Source: an uncultured Fidelibacterota bacterium (GTDB lineage Bacteria; Fidelibacterota; Marinisomatia; Marinisomatales; UBA1611). From it: 7,251 bases of DNA. The notes beneath the pieces are model-generated. The model was not told the DNA's origin and did no database searches. It saw nothing but the letters and a program-made list of their open reading frames with translations. The DNA is taken from contig CALCSS010000247.1 in assembly GCA_937893835.1 (NCBI GenBank), positions 1 to 7,251 on the forward strand. The letters run 5' to 3'. Shown one piece after another: positions 7,001 to 7,251 of the stretch (position 1 is its first letter; each line of letters begins with the position of its first letter). The position numbers and the translations under genes are program-made.

Positions 7001-7251
7001 GGAAAATAGAATCACCAATTCTTCCATTTGATTATTTGGTTTTGAAAGCTGGACCATATAATACCGATCCAGAAAAAAATTGTCATATGAATCCGTTTCG
7101 ATCGATCTTGGAAGCCACTTGCTAATGCGAGAAGCGCCTCCTTTCATCAGTACCTCATTCAACATTGGGTCTGATGTTGTTAGACCACTCTCATTGACCG
7201 TTACATTTTTTTCTATGTATATCTTGATCAGATCGTCACGTAATTCATTAC
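4019..7251 (-). CDS. Secreted subtilisin-family (S8) protease with seven-bladed propeller and T9SS-type sorting tail; 5' end outside window
   Basis: An extracellular serine endopeptidase. Numbering from the ATG at 7165: residues about 33-75 resemble an S8 prodomain (RYYMVQL, then IRSVERVPIIKI). The catalytic domain spans about 113-392, with Asp D120 in GIVDLG, His H198 in AHGTMVAG, oxyanion Asn N289 in AAAGN and Ser S356 in GTSFSSP. Two acidic loops inside it (DADGDGN 141-147, DDDGDGYIDN 167-176) look calcium-binding. A beta-sandwich linker (about 425-545), a seven-bladed propeller (about 609-920) and a FlgD-like sorting domain (about 955-1048) follow. The ATG at 7165 is probably not the start: the frame continues without a stop through 28 more codons to the edge, no signal peptide follows the ATG, and no ribosome site precedes it. 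A secreted protein needs a signal peptide, so it should lie beyond the window. The gene ends 12 bp inside the msrA tail. Substrate and natural role are unknown. Confidence 0.93.
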   Translation of the reverse strand, partial: NELRDDLIKIYIEKNVTVNESGLTTSDPMLNEVLMKGGASRISKWLPRSIETDSYDNFFLDRYYMVQLSKPNNQMEELVILFSNLKNIRSVERVPIIKINDAPNDFYWQQLYGLRQTYADSAYTLWDYQNGEIPGSVPDDEVVVGIVDLGLMWDHPDLIENIWRNLGEDADGDGNVIEFIDGEWVFDPGDTNSIDDDGDGYIDNFLGYDIAFGDNDPMPSNLSMAHGTMVAGCVSGMTNNEIGIASVGWSVKLMGVNSGQNSTNISHGYEGILAAAQMGADIINLSWGMSSWFESHQILLNFIDIEYDCILVAAAGNYGVNEAHYPASYESVISVTATGSGNQFNCWPNFHETVDISAPGDNIWTTIPFSSTDQDMYDAVTGTSFSSPTVAGALALLKSVFPYSDSEMLISRILNSTTFFDDMEGECNGQSLEGLLGEGQLNIYDALIMDTFIEIAPTDINVISQGGLAVPGDTNEISISLLNISGSAPIENAVVQLSTNYPSINIIDNEAIYEGVIPSGHDFEVNFLIASDEMTSFGEIPFSLNVSASVSGNIPTGLEFDPYVGDLDIMIPFGFAQDGYPINDVTVDAAPLFTDLYGNSSFSQIFFNSDSMVMGNWISGFDVLGFPFDAGSRVTTSITSGDVDGDADGELIFGTEDGSLYVLNKDGSVYLEFTQPDPIIGFPVLYDINGSEELNMIFISINDSSSNLHVISNEGDYIEGFPIALEGELKYGSSVSDLDRDGVPDIVTPSEEGTLNVIESSGELMPGFPIHLSSNITTPATIADMDGDDDLEVMVGTIDGHVHILNHDGSIMQTYSTDAAICSGLSIADLDQDGFMEMVFNTSDHLLHAWEPHSQMELEGWPVDMGNESVTEPMIIDLNNDLNLEVISIAKDGFMNVIQYDGSSYDNFPYLSYDSTQFSPAIGDLDEDNDYEIIVGTNNNLKVLDILDELGDQYSWNAYRGNTHRSGFYDSDLSYLRLVDDEIPFEFRLGNNYPNPFNPSTKIIFTIPENMQISVNVYDIMGRRVRTLVDRLHRPGNHYAEWSGVDQSGIKVSSGIYFYELRGEGLVKIRKMLLIK
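4022..4303 (-). other. C-terminal FlgD-like / T9SS type A sorting domain of the S8 protease
   Basis: The last 94 residues (955-1048 from the ATG at 7165) begin FRLGNNYPNPFNPSTKI and continue with VNVYDIMGRRVRTL, HYAEWSGVDQSG and SSGIYFYELR, ending KIRKMLLIK. This is the familiar cleavable tail that directs proteins to the type IX secretion system or the cell surface in FCB-group bacteria. A W-N-A-Y-R-G-N-T-H-R-S-G-F segment just before it (928-940) is the usual linker after an FG-GAP-like propeller. No secretion machinery gene is in the window, so the route is inferred from the tail. Confidence 0.85.
4406..5341 (-). repeat. Seven tandem FG-GAP/VCBS-like propeller blades within the S8 protease
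   Basis: Seven repeats of about 45-50 residues each carry an acidic loop: DVDGDADGE (614), DINGSEELN (659), DLDRDGVPD (709), DMDGDDDLE (756), DLDQDGFME (801), DLNNDLNLE (849) and DLDEDNDYE (896). Spacings are 45, 50, 47, 45, 48 and 47 residues. Each loop is followed by strands of the type V-G-T-x-D-G-x-L-x-V-L-N, and several blades end in G-F-P-I/V or a variant. Seven blades make a complete closed propeller. The second and sixth loops have lost several acidic residues and may not hold calcium. DNA identity between blades is low, so this is an old protein-level repeat, not a recent duplication. Confidence 0.8.

Noticed and set aside
1..7251. Search for CRISPR arrays, tRNA/rRNA genes, insertion sequences, phage or defence genes
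   Set aside because: No spaced repeats, cloverleaf sequences, transposase or integrase motifs, or known defence domains are visible; every large ORF is explained by an ordinary enzyme or exported protein.

Overview
This window looks like chromosomal DNA from an AT-rich, didermic, free-living bacterium. The best clue is the large serine protease at the right end. Its C-terminus carries a NYPNPFNPST motif and a KM-L-L-x-K ending, the FlgD-like / type IX secretion (T9SS) sorting tail common in the FCB superphylum (Neomarinimicrobiota, Ignavibacteria, Calditrichota and relatives) and rarer elsewhere. Most start codons here have no clear Shine-Dalgarno sequence in front of them, which also fits that part of the tree. 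Neomarinimicrobiota is my best guess, but it is an inference from protein style, not a database match.

Layout. Positions 1-2436 are a minus-strand block, transcribed right to left. It starts with a hot-dog acyl-CoA thioesterase (2008-2436), then a 143-bp gap with a candidate promoter, then a GlcD/D-lactate dehydrogenase-type FAD oxidoreductase (272-1864). Four bases later comes the start of an exported FecR-domain protein, cut off by the left edge (1-267). Positions 2437-2516 are a short AT-rich divergent intergenic region. A plus-strand pair follows: an exported protein with two carboxypeptidase-regulatory-like (CNA-B-type) beta-sandwich repeats around an unrecognised central region (2517-3452), overlapped by 34 bp by an exported peptide methionine sulfoxide reductase A (3419-4030). 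The rest (4019-7251) is one minus-strand gene for a secreted subtilisin-family (S8) protease. It has a prodomain-like N-terminus, a D/H/N/S catalytic site, a beta-sandwich linker, a seven-bladed Asp-loop propeller and the C-terminal sorting domain. Its reading frame stays open through the right edge, so its true start lies outside the window. Its tail overlaps the msrA tail by 12 bp.

How the genes relate. Four of the six genes encode proteins with an export or secretion signature, so much of the window concerns the cell envelope or exterior: proteolysis, repair of oxidised methionine, and probable envelope assembly or binding. The thioesterase and FAD oxidoreductase are cytoplasmic metabolic enzymes whose substrates cannot be read from sequence. 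I see no mobile element, CRISPR array, RNA gene, prophage or recognisable defence system. There is no gene-free stretch above 300 bp. The most unusual points are the architecture and truncated start of the protease, the tight gene overlaps, and the unknown central domain of the 311-residue protein.
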